A DNA stretch of 36,000 nt from Candidatus Aminicenantota bacterium (GTDB lineage Bacteria > Acidobacteriota > Aminicenantia > Aminicenantales > Saccharicenantaceae): assembly GCA_013178315.1 (NCBI GenBank), contig JABLWX010000020.1:1-36000 (forward strand). Direction: 5' to 3'. Both the position numbers and the translations under genes were made by a program. Every line of letters begins with the position of its first letter. Position 1 is the stretch's first letter. Below, one piece after another: positions 16,808-24,187 of the stretch. Below the pieces are notes generated by a model. The model had not been told where the DNA came from and made no database searches. It saw only the letters and a list, made by a program, of their open reading frames with translations.

Positions 16808-17395
16808 TCAGATTTTTGACATTCTTTTTAGGCATTCCCGGAGCAGCAGGTCAAACCCGGCCTGGGTGCCGAGGGAACCTATGGTCAGGTCAACCACCTG
16901 TTCCGATTCCTTGCGGCGGAAGCCGAGGTTGACCAGGGCCGAGACCAGGTCTTCTCTTTCTTTTGATTCCTTCCGGGAGAGGACCCTCTCTTTCTTCTCG
17001 ATCTTGTCGGCCAGCTCCATTATCACCCGCAGCGCGGTTTTCTTGCCGATGCCGGGTATCATCGACAGCCTGGTGACGTTGGTGTCGCGGACGGCCTCTT
17101 CCAGCTCCCCGGGTTCTATGCCGGAAAGAATATTGATGGCCATTTTAGGCCCGATTCCTGAAATGGTGATGAGCTTTAAGAAGATAGCCTTTTCTTCGGG
17201 CGTCAGAAAGCCAAAGAGCTGAAGCGAATCATCGGTCAGGTGGGTATAAACCTGGAGTTCAACTTCCGAGCCAGCTTCTCCCAGCTTGAAATAGGTGGAA
17301 AGCGGAATGAGCAGGGAATAACCCACGCCCCCGGTGGCCACCACCACTTCGCCCGGCTTTTTCTGAAGGATTTTTCCTTTGAGATAAGCAATCAT
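16808..17395 (-). CDS. ruvA: Holliday junction-binding protein RuvA
   Basis: 195 aa. Binds four-way junctions as a tetramer and recruits RuvB. N-terminal OB-fold (MIAYLKGKILQKKPGEVVV), tandem helix-hairpin-helix segments (ISGIGPKMAINILSG and IPGIGKKTALRVIMEL) and the small C-terminal RuvB-binding domain (ALVNLGFRRKES) are all visible. Its ATG overlaps the ruvC stop by 4 nt. Confidence 0.97.
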   Translation of the reverse strand: MIAYLKGKILQKKPGEVVVATGGVGYSLLIPLSTYFKLGEAGSEVELQVYTHLTDDSLQLFGFLTPEEKAIFLKLITISGIGPKMAINILSGIEPGELEEAVRDTNVTRLSMIPGIGKKTALRVIMELADKIEKKERVLSRKESKEREDLVSALVNLGFRRKESEQVVDLTIGSLGTQAGFDLLLRECLKRMSKI

Positions 17396-17904
17396 GTTTT
17401 CTCTTTCTTATGATTTTCTTCCAGCCCGAGCTCCAGCCTTCGGTTGTTCAGATGGCAGATGGCCGCGGCCAGGGCATCAGAGGCATCAAGCGGCATGCGG
17501 TCATCTTCCAGGTCAAGCAGGATCTTGACCATTCGCTGGACCTGGTCTTTCTCAGCCTGCCCGTAGCCGGTGACTGCTTTCTTAATCTCCAGGGCCGAAT
17601 ACTCAAAAAGAGGGCAATGCCTGGAGGCCAGGGCCACCAGGACCGCTCCCCGCACCTGGCCCAGGGAAATGGCCGTCCTGACGTTACGGGCATAGAAGGG
17701 ATTCTCGATGGCCACTTCATCCGGGGAAAATTGTTCGATAATCTTTTCCAGCTCGGTCCGGATTTCGTTCAGACGGTGATGAAACTCGGCCCGATTTTCT
17801 GGTTTGATGATTCCATAAGCAACGGCCTGGAGTTTTTCCCCCTCATTTTCGACGATACCAAAACCGGTCGACTGGAGGCTGGGGTCTATGCCGAGCACCC
17901 TCAT
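17392..17904 (-). CDS. ruvC: Holliday junction resolvase RuvC
   Basis: 170 aa. Cuts Holliday junctions as a dimer. The acidic active site is present: Asp in RVLGIDPSLQSTGFG, Glu in EVAIENPFYARN, and the Asp pair in DASDALAAAICH. GQVRGAVLVA and YGQAEKDQVQRMV are further family blocks. It follows yebC by 16 nt and overlaps ruvA by 4 nt. Confidence 0.97.
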   Translation of the reverse strand: MRVLGIDPSLQSTGFGIVENEGEKLQAVAYGIIKPENRAEFHHRLNEIRTELEKIIEQFSPDEVAIENPFYARNVRTAISLGQVRGAVLVALASRHCPLFEYSALEIKKAVTGYGQAEKDQVQRMVKILLDLEDDRMPLDASDALAAAICHLNNRRLELGLEENHKKEKT

Positions 17905-17920
17905 TTAGCAGGCCATTCCA

Positions 17921-18676
17921 TTAGCTGGCGGCGGAATACTTGGCTATTTCTTCTTCGTCTATGTCAAAATTGGCTGAAACCGACTGAACGTCGTCGTGGT
18001 CTTCCAGTTCTTCGATGAGCTTCAGGCATTGTTCGGCCTGCTTGCCTTCCAGCTTGACGTAATTCTGGGGCAGGTAACCGACGTTGGAGGTGGAGATTTC
18101 GATGTTGTTCTGTTTCAGGGCTTCCAGGACCGCTTCGTACTTTTCCGGGGTGGTGATTATTTCGAAGTTGCTGCCGTCGTCCCGGACGTCCTCGGCCCCG
18201 GCGTTCAGGGCAATCTCCAGGAGTTTTTCTTCGTCAGCCTTGGATTTTTCGACATCTATGTAACCCTGCCGCTTGAACATCCAGGCCACGCAGCCCGATT
18301 CACCCATGCGTCCACCGAACTTGGAGAAGATGTGCCTGAGTTCGGCCACGGTGCGGTTCTTGTTATCGGTCAGGGCGGTCAGGTAGATGGCCACTCCACC
18401 CGGCCCGTAACCTTCGTAGACGACTTCTTCGTAAGCGGCGCCCTCCAGCTGGCCGGTGCCCTTCATGATGGCTCTCTTGATGTTATCCGAGGGCATATTC
18501 ACGGCCTTGGCATCGGCGATGGCTTTGCGCAGTCGGGGGTTTTTTTCGGGGTCGCCTCCGCCTGCCCTGGCCGCCACGCTGATTTCCCTTATCAGCTTGG
18601 TGAACATCTTGCCTCTCTTGGCGTCAACGGCGGCCTTCTTATGCTTGATAGAATGCCATTTTGAATGTCCAGACAT
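17921..18676 (-). CDS. yebC: YebC/PmpR family protein
   Basis: 251 aa from ATG 18676. This start is fixed by a strong Shine-Dalgarno (TTAAGGAGC) six bases upstream and by the invariant family start [14 protein letters not shown]; the upstream-extended reading is rejected. Family members were long called transcriptional regulators; recent work ties YebC-type proteins to ribosome function on difficult sequences. The block [17 protein letters not shown] and the acidic C-terminus ([18 protein letters not shown]) are typical. It heads the ruv-queA operon. Confidence 0.96.
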   Translation of the reverse strand: MSGHSKWHSIKHKKAAVDAKRGKMFTKLIREISVAARAGGGDPEKNPRLRKAIADAKAVNMPSDNIKRAIMKGTGQLEGAAYEEVVYEGYGPGGVAIYLTALTDNKNRTVAELRHIFSKFGGRMGESGCVAWMFKRQGYIDVEKSKADEEKLLEIALNAGAEDVRDDGSNFEIITTPEKYEAVLEALKQNNIEISTSNVGYLPQNYVKLEGKQAEQCLKLIEELEDHDDVQSVSANFDIDEEEIAKYSAAS

Positions 18677-18705
18677 GGCTTGCTCCTTAACTTGAGTGCG
18701 AAAAA

Positions 18706-18734
18706 ATTTTAGCATATTTAATCCTATCAAGCAA
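18706..18734 (-). promoter_or_regulatory. Promoter of the yebC-ruvCAB-queA operon
   Basis: Minus strand: extended -10 TGCTAAAAT (18714-18706) with a weak -35 TTGCTT (18734-18729) at 17-bp spacing. Start of transcription near 18699, about 20 nt before the Shine-Dalgarno of yebC. Confidence 0.45.
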
Positions 18735-18839
18735 ACCCGCGGCCTGTGGCCAGAATGACCTGTGTCCTGGCCTGTTTTCGGGAAAAAAGGTCGCCGGCTT
18801 GAACCAGATAATTTAAGGGGAAAAATATTCTCATGACTA

Positions 18840-18868
18840 TTGCATTGTAGCTTCCCTGTTCATATAAT
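18840..18868 (+). promoter_or_regulatory. Promoter of the diguanylate cyclase gene
   Basis: -35 TTGCAT (18840-18845), 17-bp spacer, perfect -10 TATAAT (18863-18868). It lies inside the longest open frame and so argues that translation starts downstream, at ATG 18903. Confidence 0.5.
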
Positions 18869-18902
18869 CTTATGGACTTATTTGAGCAGGATTAACCGAG
18901 AG

Positions 18903-20042
18903 ATGTCCAACTCGACCCTGAATCCGCTGACCCTGACCTTCGGCAACGCCGAGCTGGAAAAGAAATTCCTGGACAGCTACCACCAGCGGGCCGTGGTTCG
19001 TTTCCGCTGGGCCATAGCCCTGGCCATCTTTCTGTACTCGGTCTTTGCCGTCCTGGATTCGGTCAGCGTCGGTCCCCTCTGGTCCTGGATCTGGTTTATC
19101 AGGTTTGCCATCGTTAACCCGGTTCTTATTGTTTGCTTCCTGTTGTCTTTCAAAAAGGGATTTTTTATCCGGCACTACCAGGAGATAGCCTCCCTGGGAA
19201 TTCTGGCCGGGGGCGGAGGGATTCTGGCCATGCTGGCCCTCATTCCGGACCCGGCTCTCTATCTTTATTCTCAGGGACTGATGCTGGTCCTGATTTACAA
19301 TTACACTTTCCTGGGGCTGCGTTTTGTCCGGGCCTCGTTGAATTGCCTGCTGATCATCCTCGGTTTTGAATTGGTCAGCCTGTGGGTCAATCCCTTACCC
19401 AGGCACGTCTTCATCAACAACAATTTTTTCCTGATTTCGGCCAACCTGATCGGCATGGCCGTGGCCTATTACCTGGAAAGATTGAACCGGGATAATTTCC
19501 TCCACGGCATCTCTATGAGAAAGCTGGCCGAGGTGGACAGCTTGACCGGTCTGCTTAACCGGGGCTTTTTCATGGATGAGGCCAAGCGTTTGTTGAGCAG
19601 GAGAGAATCAAACGGGGAGCTTTCGGCCTTCTGCATCCTGGACCTGGACCGTTTCAAGGAAATAAACGACACCCTCGGCCACCTGCTCGGGGATGAAATC
19701 CTGATGAACCTGGGCCAGGTCATAGCCAGGAAGATGAGGTCTTCCGACCTGATTGGGCGCCTCGGAGGCGACGAGCTCGGGTTTTTCTTTCCTGAAGTAA
19801 AAAACGAGGTGGACATCCTTAACATTTTCATGAAGCTGAAAACTGAGTTCCAGACGATAAGCCAGGGGGTGGAGTGGCCGGTCACCTTTTCCGTCGGCTG
19901 CATCACCTTCGGTCGCGAGCTGCGGGACCTATTCCAGTGTTATGCCCGGGCTGACCGGGCCCTCTTAAGAGCCAAGCAGAACCGTGATTTCCTGGTCATG
20001 GTTGATTCTGCAGAAAAGATAGTTCTGGAAAGAAAACTCTGA
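18903..20042 (+). CDS. Membrane-bound GGDEF diguanylate cyclase
   Basis: 379 aa from ATG 18903. Residues about 35-190 contain about six hydrophobic membrane segments without a recognised sensor family. The C-terminal GGDEF domain (about 215-370) has SLTGLLNRGFF, LDLDRFKEINDTLGHLLGDEIL and the active-site loop RLGGDELGFF. The loop is GGDEL rather than GGDEF/GGEEF; the two acidic/Gly catalytic residues remain, so activity is plausible. RSSD lies exactly five residues before GGDEL, fitting the RxxD product-inhibition (I) site. It would make cyclic di-GMP in response to a membrane signal. It is a single gene divergent from yebC. Confidence 0.88.
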   Translation: MSNSTLNPLTLTFGNAELEKKFLDSYHQRAVVRFRWAIALAIFLYSVFAVLDSVSVGPLWSWIWFIRFAIVNPVLIVCFLLSFKKGFFIRHYQEIASLGILAGGGGILAMLALIPDPALYLYSQGLMLVLIYNYTFLGLRFVRASLNCLLIILGFELVSLWVNPLPRHVFINNNFFLISANLIGMAVAYYLERLNRDNFLHGISMRKLAEVDSLTGLLNRGFFMDEAKRLLSRRESNGELSAFCILDLDRFKEINDTLGHLLGDEILMNLGQVIARKMRSSDLIGRLGGDELGFFFPEVKNEVDILNIFMKLKTEFQTISQGVEWPVTFSVGCITFGRELRDLFQCYARADRALLRAKQNRDFLVMVDSAEKIVLERKL

Positions 20043-20184
20043 AGACGATCGGGGGGAGAACAAAACCGGCTCAGTCCAGACTGCTCGAAAACAGGCCCCA
20101 GGCTTTTTCGTCTTCTGTTTTATAATCGGGGGGTCCGAAACAAGGTCAGACCGATTGAAGCTCAATCATAACCCCAGATTCTTA

Positions 20185-20213
20185 TTGACTGGAAAGATAA
20201 AGTCGGCTAATTT
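20185..20213 (+). promoter_or_regulatory. Possible folD promoter
   Basis: -35 TTGACT (20185-20190), 17-bp spacer, weak -10 TAATTT (20208-20213). Position about 30 nt before the folD start codon supports it; the -10 is poor. Confidence 0.3.
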
Positions 20214-20243
20214 ATTGAGGCAGTCTTAATGAGGGAGGAGAAA

Positions 20244-21125
20244 ATGCCCGCTAAAATCATATCCGGGAAAGAAGTGGCCGCTTCTATCAGAGAGGAATTG
20301 AAAACCAGAGCTGCCACGCTCAAACAGAAGGGAGTAATCCCCGGTCTCGGTGTCATCCTGGTAGGGGAGGACCCGGCCTCGGTATCCTATGTGACGGCCA
20401 AAGCCAAGGGGGCTGAGGAAGTCGGAATCTTCGAAGAAACAGTTCACCTGCCGGCTGATTCTTCGGAGGAAGAAATTCTGAAAACGGTCGACCGGCTTAA
20501 CCGCGACCCCAGGTTTCATGGTGTCCTGGTGCAGTTGCCGCTTCCCAAGTGGGTTAACCCGGACAAGGTAATAAATTTTATCTCGCCGGAGAAGGATGTT
20601 GACGGCTTTCATCCCATAAATGTTGGCCGGCTGTTGCGGGGCGAGCCCTGCCCACTGCCCTGCACTCCCTACGGGGTCCAGCAGATGCTGGTTCGCAGCG
20701 GCTACAGCCCCGAGGGCAAGCACGTGGTGGTCTGCGGCCGCAGCAACATCGTCGGCAAGCCCCTGGTGGCCATGCTGATGCAGAAAAAACCCGGGGCCAA
20801 CGCCACCGTCACCGTCTGCCATACCGGCACGCCCGACCTGAAAAAGTTTACTCTCCAGGCTGATATCCTGGTGGCGGCCATGGGAGCTCCCCGGGCCATC
20901 ACCGCCGACATGGTCAGAGAAGGCTGCGTGGTGATCGATGTCGGTGTCAACCGCGTCCCCGACCCCACCTCACCCAAAGGTTTCAGGCTGGTCGGAGACT
21001 GCGACTTTGAAGCCATCAAGGAAAAGGCCGAGGCCATTACTCCGGTTCCCGGTGGGGTTGGCCCGATGACAGTTACGATGCTGCTCATGAACACCATTGA
21101 AGCGGCCGAACGCACGCTTGTCTAA
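20244..21125 (+). CDS. folD: Bifunctional methylenetetrahydrofolate dehydrogenase/cyclohydrolase
   Basis: 293 aa from ATG 20244, chosen over ATG 20229 because GGGAGGAG sits at the right distance. It interconverts 5,10-methylene-, 5,10-methenyl- and 10-formyl-tetrahydrofolate with NAD(P). Visible blocks: catalytic Lys in SYVTAKAKGAEEVGI, VQLPLPKWVN, DVDGFHPINVGRL, PCTPYGVQQML, NAD(P) site GRSNIVGKPLVAML, and GGVGPMTVTMLLMNT at the end. Monocistronic by context. Confidence 0.97.
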   Translation: MPAKIISGKEVAASIREELKTRAATLKQKGVIPGLGVILVGEDPASVSYVTAKAKGAEEVGIFEETVHLPADSSEEEILKTVDRLNRDPRFHGVLVQLPLPKWVNPDKVINFISPEKDVDGFHPINVGRLLRGEPCPLPCTPYGVQQMLVRSGYSPEGKHVVVCGRSNIVGKPLVAMLMQKKPGANATVTVCHTGTPDLKKFTLQADILVAAMGAPRAITADMVREGCVVIDVGVNRVPDPTSPKGFRLVGDCDFEAIKEKAEAITPVPGGVGPMTVTMLLMNTIEAAERTLV

Positions 21126-21260
21126 ATAGAAGCTTCGTAATTAAGAACTAAGGGCACCCGGGAAAAACCCTATAATTCCGTCCATATAATCCTGGCGATG
21201 GAGAACGGGCTTAAACCGCCTGTCCGGAGGCCATTCAGGTAGAGCTTTCTCCGAGGATGA

Positions 21261-21282
21261 CATATGAATATCTTTTCATATG
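21261..21282. repeat. Inverted repeat between folD and ccsB
   Basis: CATATGAA (21261-21268) and TTCATATG (21275-21282) are perfect inverted copies around six bases, followed by a run of five T. It lies in the 243-nt gap between the converging genes folD and ccsB. The stem is AT-rich, so it is at best a weak terminator; a protein-binding site is also possible. Confidence 0.3.
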
Positions 21283-21368
21283 ATGTTTTTCGGGCAGAAG
21301 TTATTATCGAGGGTGCAAATTTTTTAGCGGAGGCCAGCCGGGTGGTTTCGGGCTGGTTCCAGGCCATC

Positions 21369-22181
21369 TCAGGCGTAGCTGTGGAGTCCACTCAGGAAGT
21401 AATTAACGCCAAAAAAGGTAAACAGGGCAGCCAGAAAACCCAGGACTGCAATCAAGGCAGATTTTTTGCCCTTCCAGCCATGGACCAGCCTGGTGTGAAG
21501 GTAAAGAGCGTAAAACAGCCAGGTGATCAGCGACCAGACTTCCTTTGGGTCCCAGCCCCAGTAGCGTCCCCAGGCCTTGCTGGCCCAGATCATGCCGAAC
21601 ACCAGTGCCCCCAGGGTGAACAGGGGAAAGCCGACGGCCACGGCCCGGTAGGCCAGCTGGTCCAGTTTTTCTCTCCTGGCTTCCTGGCCGGGTTGGCTGA
21701 GTTTCTTTTCGGGGGTTAGAAGATAAAGAAGACTGGCCACGAAGGCCACGGCCAGGAAGGCTTCTCCCAGAAGCGTCACCGAAACGTGAAGCCACAGCCA
21801 GTAACTCTGAAGGGCGGGAACGAGCGGCGAAACTGCCTTGGGCAGGGCCGGCGATGAAGCCAGGGCCATCAGGGCCACCACCACCAGCCAGAGATAAGGT
21901 CCGGTTTTTTCCAGGCGAAATTTTCGTTCAAAGATGATGACCGCCAGGACACAGCTCCAGGCCAGGAAACTTACCGATTCGTACATGGTGGTGAAGGGGG
22001 CCTGGCCACTGTGAACCGTGCGCGTAATCAGGGAAACGCTGTGGAGCATCAGGCCGCCCAGTCCCAGGTAATAAGAAACCCGGCGCCAACTGCTTCCGGC
22101 CCTGAAGAAAGAAGTAAAGCCGGCCAGCATGGCCAGCAGGTAGGTGATAAAAGCCAGGAGCAGGAATGAAAATTCATTCAT
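21369..22181 (-). CDS. ccsB: Cytochrome c biogenesis protein CcsB/CcsA (System II haem handling)
   Basis: 270 aa, multi-spanning membrane protein with the tryptophan-rich haem-binding motif WGRYWGWDPKEVWSLITW. Conserved His residues on either side (WLWLHVSVTLLGE and LHTRLVHGWKG) are the expected haem ligands. With ResB it forms the System II (Ccs) synthase that moves haem out and joins it to CxxCH apocytochromes. It overlaps resB by 8 nt. No cytochrome gene is nearby. Naming of CcsA versus CcsB differs between lineages. Confidence 0.93.
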   Translation of the reverse strand: MNEFSFLLLAFITYLLAMLAGFTSFFRAGSSWRRVSYYLGLGGLMLHSVSLITRTVHSGQAPFTTMYESVSFLAWSCVLAVIIFERKFRLEKTGPYLWLVVVALMALASSPALPKAVSPLVPALQSYWLWLHVSVTLLGEAFLAVAFVASLLYLLTPEKKLSQPGQEARREKLDQLAYRAVAVGFPLFTLGALVFGMIWASKAWGRYWGWDPKEVWSLITWLFYALYLHTRLVHGWKGKKSALIAVLGFLAALFTFFGVNYFLSGLHSYA

Positions 22182-23532
22182 CGGTCTTGTCCTTCAATTC
22201 TTTTTTACCGGCCAGGCCCAGTAGATTGCTTACCTCCTGGCGGAAGCCTTCGCGGTTCTTCCGGGCATAGGTCAACAGGACCGGATGAGTCCCGGCCCTT
22301 TGCCCGAGGCGCACCTCTCTGTAAGGCAGGTAGAAAGAAGCCAGCAGGCCCAGGAGGAGCAGCCCTGAACCGACCCAGACCAGATTGGCTCCCGGGTCGG
22401 AAGAAGCTTCGAGCACCGAAAATGTCGGGGCGGAAAAGCTCTTAAGGTTGATTTTTAACCCGGGCAGTGTCTGGCGCTGATAACGGTTGTGATCGGGATG
22501 TCCGAAGAAGACCCAGCCCAGAAAAACCTGGCGGTCGCCCTCGACCATTTCCACCAGGGCGGCCGGATTGATAGCCTCCGGCGAGCGGCTATAGGCCTGG
22601 CCCCTGGAATCCACCTGGAAATCGGGGATAAAGGACAGTGCTTTTAACCTGGCCCCATTTTCCAGGTTTATGGATTCTCCAGTCTTGATACGGATGGTTT
22701 GAAGCCCCCCTTCGGGCCATCCTATTTCCAGTTCCAGGCTGGTCTGGTCCCAGTCCTGGCCGTAGCTCATCTGGAAGAAACTCAACCGGCCGTATTTCAG
22801 GGGATGGTTAACCTCGATGGTCTTCCGGAGCCTGACCTGGCCATTTTCCAGGACTGAAACCAGGCTCTTCCAGTCTCTGACCGAGCCATCGGGGTAATAT
22901 TCAGTCGTGAACCTGTCCAGCCGCAACAAAAAATTCTGGCCGGGGATTTTTTCAGTCTGCCCCTCGACCAGGGCGATGGATATTCTCTGGCTGAAGATGG
23001 CCGAAATCAACCCGCCAGCAATGATGACGATCAAACCCAGGTGAACCAGCTCCGGACCGAAAAGTCCAAGCAGGCCCTTTCTGGCCAGAAATACTTTTTT
23101 TTGTTCCGTGGTGACCAGTCGGACCCGGTACCGGCGTTTCCTGAAAATGGTCTCCAGCCTGGGCAGGTCATCTCCCAGCCATCGTTCCAGGCGGGAGCGG
23201 TCCCGCGGCTCAGGCACTTCTGAGCCGGTGCCCGTAATTGGTTCCTCCTGGATTCTCAGCCGCCTGAACCTGGCCGGCAACTGTTGCAGCGCGCAGAATA
23301 AAAGATTGAGCAGGAACAGAAAAACCAGGCTCAGGAAGAGGGGAGAACGATAGAGATGGTCAAGGTTGAGGAAAAGAATGAGAGCAGATGACCTCGGCAG
23401 GTGCTGCCTGTAGAAATCTGCTTCCTGTTCCTGGGGAATAAGGGTGCCGATTATGGCCAGGATGATTATTATAATGAGCAGAGCAATGGCCAGCCTGACC
23501 GAGGCCAGAAACTTCCAGGCTCCTGGGGTCAT
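22174..23532 (-). CDS. resB: Cytochrome c biogenesis protein ResB/Ccs1
   Basis: 452 aa. N-terminal membrane segments (VRLAIALLIIIIILAIIGTLI, then LFLSLVFLFLLNLLFCAL), a third segment with a His at its edge (PELVHLGLIVIIAGGLI), a large outer domain of about 230 residues, and a final helix (LVWVGSGLLLLGLLASFYLPYRE). This is the normal ResB layout. It is the partner of the next gene in System II cytochrome c maturation. It lies 16 nt after rrf2, which is unusual company and may link haem protein assembly to an Fe-S or redox signal. Confidence 0.92.
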   Translation of the reverse strand: MTPGAWKFLASVRLAIALLIIIIILAIIGTLIPQEQEADFYRQHLPRSSALILFLNLDHLYRSPLFLSLVFLFLLNLLFCALQQLPARFRRLRIQEEPITGTGSEVPEPRDRSRLERWLGDDLPRLETIFRKRRYRVRLVTTEQKKVFLARKGLLGLFGPELVHLGLIVIIAGGLISAIFSQRISIALVEGQTEKIPGQNFLLRLDRFTTEYYPDGSVRDWKSLVSVLENGQVRLRKTIEVNHPLKYGRLSFFQMSYGQDWDQTSLELEIGWPEGGLQTIRIKTGESINLENGARLKALSFIPDFQVDSRGQAYSRSPEAINPAALVEMVEGDRQVFLGWVFFGHPDHNRYQRQTLPGLKINLKSFSAPTFSVLEASSDPGANLVWVGSGLLLLGLLASFYLPYREVRLGQRAGTHPVLLTYARKNREGFRQEVSNLLGLAGKKELKDKTDE

Positions 23533-23548
23533 CTCGGGTTATAGACTT

Positions 23549-24001
23549 TCAGCCCCTGGGACTTCTGGGCTTGCGGCGGCTCTTTTTCTCGGCAATCCTG
23601 ACCATGTCCTGCAGGCTGACCGAGTCAAAGTAGTTCTTCATGACCGCGGTCCCTTCTTTCCAGATTTCGTGGGCAGCACAGTAACTGGAGCGGGGGCAAT
23701 GGTTCCTGTCGTCCACGCATTCCACCAGGCAGCAGTTGCCTTCGACCGCCTGCAGCACATCGCTCAACTTGATGGCGGCCGGGGGCCTGGACAGGGTGTA
23801 GCCGCCGCCGGCTCCTCTCTGGCTCTTGACCAGCCGGTGGTCGCGCAGCGGGATTATAATCTGCTCCAGGTAACGGATGGAAATATCCTCTTCCTCGGCC
23901 ACCTCTTTCAGTGAACGGGCCGGGGAGCTTTCCGGGTAGTGCAGGGCCAGGTTGAGCATCAACCTGGTGCCATATCGTCCCTTGGTGGAAATTCTGAACA
24001 T
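23549..24001 (-). CDS. Rrf2 family transcriptional regulator, likely Fe-S-binding
   Basis: 150 aa. N-terminal winged helix begins MFRISTKGRYGTRLMLNLAL, with RYLEQIIIPLRDHRLVKSQRGAGGGYTLSRP, the family hallmark. The dimerisation region carries several Cys in the Rrf2/IscR place: EGNCCLVECVDDRNHC and RSSYCAAHEIW. This pattern fits a [2Fe-2S] cluster, so it may sense iron-sulfur or redox state. A strong Shine-Dalgarno (GGAAGGAGG) precedes ATG 24001. It is first gene of rrf2-resB-ccsB and is divergent from iorAB-ACD, which makes it a candidate regulator of both. It is not iscR by context: no isc/suf genes follow. Confidence 0.88.
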   Translation of the reverse strand: MFRISTKGRYGTRLMLNLALHYPESSPARSLKEVAEEEDISIRYLEQIIIPLRDHRLVKSQRGAGGGYTLSRPPAAIKLSDVLQAVEGNCCLVECVDDRNHCPRSSYCAAHEIWKEGTAVMKNYFDSVSLQDMVRIAEKKSRRKPRSPRG

Positions 24002-24024
24002 CTGAGCCTCCTTCCCGGACGGAA

Positions 24025-24038
24025 ATCCCGGCCGGGAT
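24025..24038. promoter_or_regulatory. 14-bp palindrome in the rrf2 leader
   Basis: ATCCCGGCCGGGAT is a perfect 14-bp palindrome without loop, lying between the rrf2 promoter and its Shine-Dalgarno. It may be an autoregulatory operator. It does not match an Rrf2-family consensus that I can recall, so the assignment is inference. Confidence 0.35.
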
Positions 24039-24067
24039 GCTATGCAGCCATTATCTAATTTACCATA

Positions 24068-24096
24068 ATTCTATCGGAATAGTAGAGATGGGGCAA
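24068..24096 (-). promoter_or_regulatory. Promoter of rrf2-resB-ccsB
   Basis: Minus strand: -35 TTGCCC (24096-24091), 17-bp spacer, -10 TAGAAT (24073-24068). Its -35 lies 11 bp from the -35 of the divergent iorA promoter. Confidence 0.5.
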
Positions 24097-24107
24097 ATCT
24101 TATTTTC

Positions 24108-24137
24108 TTGACAGCTTTTGAGGTTAAATTGTATGCT
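24108..24137 (+). promoter_or_regulatory. Promoter of iorA-iorB-ACD
   Basis: Perfect -35 TTGACA (24108-24113), 18-bp spacer, -10 TATGCT (24132-24137). Start of transcription near 24144, about 44 nt before the iorA start. Confidence 0.5.
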
Positions 24138-24187
24138 AAGGACTAATCTGTCGGTTTCCGCGAAATAAATAAAAAAGGATTTATGCC

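Noticed and set aside
21264-21719. Plus-strand open frame overlapping ccsB
   Set aside because: Most of it is antisense to the conserved haem-binding region of ccsB and its product has no motif.
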